Origin: JAUWVG01 sp964633715
GTDB lineage: Bacteria > Acidobacteriota > Aminicenantia > Aminicenantales > Aminicenantaceae
Reading direction: 5' to 3'
DNA: 9,157 nucleotides
NCBI GenBank assembly: GCA_964633715.1
Contig: CAZWHQ010000087.1
Location: forward strand, 1 to 9,157
The notes below the pieces were generated by a model. It saw only the letters and a program-made list of their open reading frames with translations, was not told the DNA's origin and made no database searches. A program made the translations under genes and the position numbers. Positions 7,264 to 9,157 of this stretch are shown one piece after another; position 1 is the first letter of the stretch, and each line of letters opens with the position of its first letter.

Positions 7264-8727
7264 ATGAGGATTAAATATCAAACCTTGAAAAAAATTACTC
7301 TTTGGCTTTTAATGACCTTTCTTTTTTTCCCGTGTTTTATACAGGCACAGAACTTAAACGAAGATCTGCGCATAAAATCTGCACTCAATTTATTGGAAAT
7401 GTGGGTGCAGGCTCAGGTTGACTTCGAACGTATCGCCGGGATTTCAATGAGTGTGGTTCATGATCAGGAATTGATCTGGGCTCGCGGATTTGGATATTCT
7501 GATATCGAATCCAAAAAAGCAACGACAGAGAGGACGATTTGCAGCATCTGCTCCATTTCTAAACTGTTTACGAGTGTGGGCATACTTCAACTACGTGACC
7601 GTGGTCTGCTTCGGTTGGACGATCCGATAGAAAAACATCTCTCCTGGTTCGATATCAAACAAAAGTATGAGCATTCACCCCCGATCACAATTGAGGGATT
7701 GCTGACCCATTCCTCCGGCCTCCCGAGAGAAGCGGATTTCCCGTACTGGACAGAGGCCTCGTTTCCTACACGTGAAGAGATGATCGATCATCTCTCGAAA
7801 CAGGAAACACTTTATCCTGCCAGAGATAAGTACCAGTATTCGAATCTGGGCCTTTCACTTGCGGGAGAAATCATTGCCAAAGTTTCGGGAAAACCGTATG
7901 CCGAGTATATAAAAGAAAATATTCTCAATCCCTTGGGACTTAATGATACCACTCCGGACATCCCAGTCGAAAAACAAAAGGGACAACTGGCTACAGGATA
8001 TGGCTCCTTCAAAAGAGATGGCACACGTCCTGCGATGCCGTTTTATACGGTGAATGGTATTGCTCCAGCCGCAGGATTTGCATCCACGGTTGTGGATTTG
8101 GGAAAGTTTGCGTCGTGGCAGTTTCGTCTTCTCGAAAGTAATGGGGATGAATTGCTGGCTGCCAACACCCTTCGGGATATGCATCGTGTGCACTGGATAA
8201 ATCAAGATTGGACGAGCAAATATGGGCTTGGTTTTGCAGTCTGGCGCGACAAAGAAAAGACGTTTGTGGGACATGGCGGATCATGTCCAGGATATCTTTC
8301 ACATCTGCTTCTTCAGCCTGAAGAAAAGATTGCGACAGTTTTTATGACGAATAGCCGAAGTGTAAGCAGTAGAATGTACACGCAAATGGCCTACGATATT
8401 TTGGCTCCGATTATCAAAGAGGTCCTGAAATCGCCTGATAAAGCAAAAACACCCAATCCGGATTGGGAAATGTACACAGGGTTGTATGAACGGCCGCTCG
8501 GAGGTGAGTCCCATGTCATTTTCTGGCAGGGGGAACTGGCGACAATTTCCTTGCCAACAGAAAATCCGATGCGGTCTCTCACCAAATTGAAACATGAGAA
8601 GGGACATGTGTTCAGGCGTGTCAGGGATGATGGTGAAGAGGGAACTCCCGTGACATTTGAAGTGGATGAAGAGGGCAAGGTTATTCGGATGTGGAGTACA
8701 GTGAATTACTCGGTCAAAATTCACTAA
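7264..8727 (+). CDS. Secreted serine hydrolase, class C beta-lactamase/penicillin-binding-protein-like fold
   Basis: The product is 487 residues with a Sec signal peptide (MRIKYQTLKK, then a hydrophobic core) probably cut after FIQA|QN near residue 28, so it acts in the periplasm or outside. The catalytic triad of motifs is complete: SISK (Ser97, Lys100), YSN (Tyr192, Asn194) and HGG (337-339, in place of the KTG box, as in esterase/peptidase-type members). LLTHSSGLP (~146-154) is also typical. After the catalytic domain and a TPNPDW linker (~396-401), a ~80-residue C-terminal beta domain begins at MYTGLYE. Such domains appear in Pab87/EstB-like peptidases and esterases. True beta-lactam hydrolysis is unlikely to be its main role; a D-amino-acid peptidase or esterase function fits better but is inference. 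It is followed after 34 bp by the M28 gene, probably in one operon. Confidence 0.92.
   Translation: MRIKYQTLKKITLWLLMTFLFFPCFIQAQNLNEDLRIKSALNLLEMWVQAQVDFERIAGISMSVVHDQELIWARGFGYSDIESKKATTERTICSICSISKLFTSVGILQLRDRGLLRLDDPIEKHLSWFDIKQKYEHSPPITIEGLLTHSSGLPREADFPYWTEASFPTREEMIDHLSKQETLYPARDKYQYSNLGLSLAGEIIAKVSGKPYAEYIKENILNPLGLNDTTPDIPVEKQKGQLATGYGSFKRDGTRPAMPFYTVNGIAPAAGFASTVVDLGKFASWQFRLLESNGDELLAANTLRDMHRVHWINQDWTSKYGLGFAVWRDKEKTFVGHGGSCPGYLSHLLLQPEEKIATVFMTNSRSVSSRMYTQMAYDILAPIIKEVLKSPDKAKTPNPDWEMYTGLYERPLGGESHVIFWQGELATISLPTENPMRSLTKLKHEKGHVFRRVRDDGEEGTPVTFEVDEEGKVIRMWSTVNYSVKIH
7776..7795. repeat. Perfect 20-bp palindrome inside the serine hydrolase gene
   Basis: AGAGATGATCGATCATCTCT equals its own reverse complement, with no spacer. 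It encodes part of REEMIDHLS in the catalytic domain. Symmetry of this length is expected by chance only about once in a hundred windows of this size. Function is unknown. Confidence 0.6.
8452..8467. repeat. Perfect 16-bp palindrome in the interdomain linker of the serine hydrolase
   Basis: CCCAATCCGGATTGGG equals its own reverse complement, with no spacer. It lies in codons for the PNPDWE linker between the catalytic and C-terminal domains. It may be coincidental. Confidence 0.5.
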
Positions 8728-8761
8728 ACTCCAAGGATAAATATCCAACAAAGGTTAACAG

Positions 8762-9106
8762 ATGGACACGGAACATCTTTATCAGAAAAGTCTGACTTAC
8801 TTGAGAAAACTTTGTGAAGAAATACCCAATCGAAGTGTTGGCAGTGAAGGGAATAGGATCGCAACACGATTTTTTGAGAAAGAAATGTCCTCGTTCGGTT
8901 GGGATACAGATGTTCAGGAATTCGATGCGATTGACTGGGAAGATGGAGGTGCTCATCTCCGGTCTGCCGAAAAAAACTTTAAGGTCTTTGTGAGTCCATA
9001 CTCATTGGGCTGTGAAGTTGAAGCCCAGCTTGTGAGCGCATCAAACGTGGAGGAATTGGAACAGCTTAAAATGAGCGGAAAGATAGTTTTTCTCTATGGT
9101 GACTAG
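8762..9106 (+). CDS. M28 family zinc aminopeptidase, N-terminal fragment (3'-truncated)
   Basis: The 114 residues match the start of cytoplasmic-type M28 peptidases. Recognisable parts are an N-terminal helix with LRKLCEEIPNRSVGSEGN, the FFEKEMSSFGW segment, FVSPYSLGCEV, and the entry to the PA-like insert ending SGKIVFLYGD. No signal peptide is seen, unlike the two secreted enzymes in the window. Family members are roughly 400-500 residues; the zinc-binding HxD, DE and H motifs would come later and are missing. Homology stops at LYGD, where relatives continue with a segment like the one before PKNF. The TAG at 9104-9106 follows, and the last ~50 bases show no M28-like sequence in any frame. 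The break is thus a junction rather than a simple frameshift. AAAGG (8750-8754) lies 7 nt before the ATG. The gene follows the serine hydrolase by 34 bp with no promoter or terminator between. Confidence 0.8.
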   Translation: MDTEHLYQKSLTYLRKLCEEIPNRSVGSEGNRIATRFFEKEMSSFGWDTDVQEFDAIDWEDGGAHLRSAEKNFKVFVSPYSLGCEVEAQLVSASNVEELEQLKMSGKIVFLYGD

Positions 9107-9157
9107 GATAGGAATTTGGTTTTTTTGTTGGTGATGATTTTTCCTCCATTTCATCAA
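9103..9157. other. Unassigned right-edge segment past the M28 break
   Basis: These ~55 bases do not continue the M28 gene in any plus-strand frame. On the minus strand two frames are open (one reads DEMEEKSSPTKKPNSYPS), but I recognise neither. The length matches the ~55-bp foreign piece at the left edge, which suggests the tip of a repeated element. Confidence 0.35.

Noticed and set aside
7264..8727. Antibiotic-resistance AmpC beta-lactamase
   Set aside because: The HGG box in place of KTG, the extra C-terminal domain and the peptidase context fit an esterase/peptidase-type family member better than a resistance enzyme.
7855..8751. Several minus-strand open frames of 95-150 codons opposite the serine hydrolase
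   Set aside because: They overlap one another and a gene with complete catalytic motifs; composition is not protein-like and there are no start signals.
9091..9157. Simple frameshift in the M28 gene
   Set aside because: No plus-strand frame after LYGD resumes M28-like sequence, so an indel does not explain the break.
1..9157. CRISPR array, tRNA, rRNA, riboswitch or toxin-antitoxin pair
   Set aside because: No regularly spaced repeats, no tRNA or rRNA-like sequence, no long structured leader, and no small gene pair; gaps between genes are all about 200 bp or less.

Overview
The window looks like a 9.2 kb stretch of a Gram-negative-type bacterial chromosome, probably a complete short metagenome contig. 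By eye the base composition is balanced, with GC somewhat under 50%. Genes have clear Shine-Dalgarno sites, Sec signal peptides and recognisable sigma70-type promoters. The combination of a large secreted S9 peptidase, a MacB/FtsX-type permease of Bacteroidetes/Acidobacteria/Aminicenantes style, and M16 and M28 peptidases suggests a peptide-degrading lineage such as Candidatus Aminicenantes, Acidobacteriota or a relative. This is inference; there is no rRNA or marker gene.

Layout, left to right. Positions 1-55 hold, on the minus strand, a fragment matching the C-terminal zinc-ribbon segment of IS91-like/Y2 transposases. It abuts directly the 3' part of an M16 zinc-protease gene (plus strand, to 516). 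Six bases later, convergent, is a MacB/FtsX-like ABC transporter permease (minus, 523-2904). A 201-bp gap with an imperfect hairpin and a near-palindrome leads to a 908-residue secreted S9 prolyl-oligopeptidase-family peptidase (minus, 3106-5832). A 123-bp divergent promoter region separates this from a cation diffusion facilitator (plus, 5956-7152) with an atypical metal site. Next come a secreted beta-lactamase-fold serine hydrolase (plus, 7264-8727, own promoter) and, 34 bp on, the first 114 codons of an M28 peptidase that breaks off around 9102-9106.

Four of the six protein genes are hydrolases of peptidase families (M16, S9, M28) or of a related fold (serine hydrolase), which fits a protein- or peptide-scavenging lifestyle. 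The permease would need an ATPase partner that is not in the window. The most interesting gene is the metal transporter. It has the tandem C-terminal domain layout of MntE-like transporters, but its transmembrane site reads HxxxH/HxxxE where those have N/DxxxD and DxxxD, and it has histidines in both predicted periplasmic loops. Both ends of the window break gene homology about 55 bp from the edge. This is what a contig looks like when it stops one k-mer into a repeat, so the terminal junctions should be treated with caution. I did not find a clearly new multi-gene system here.
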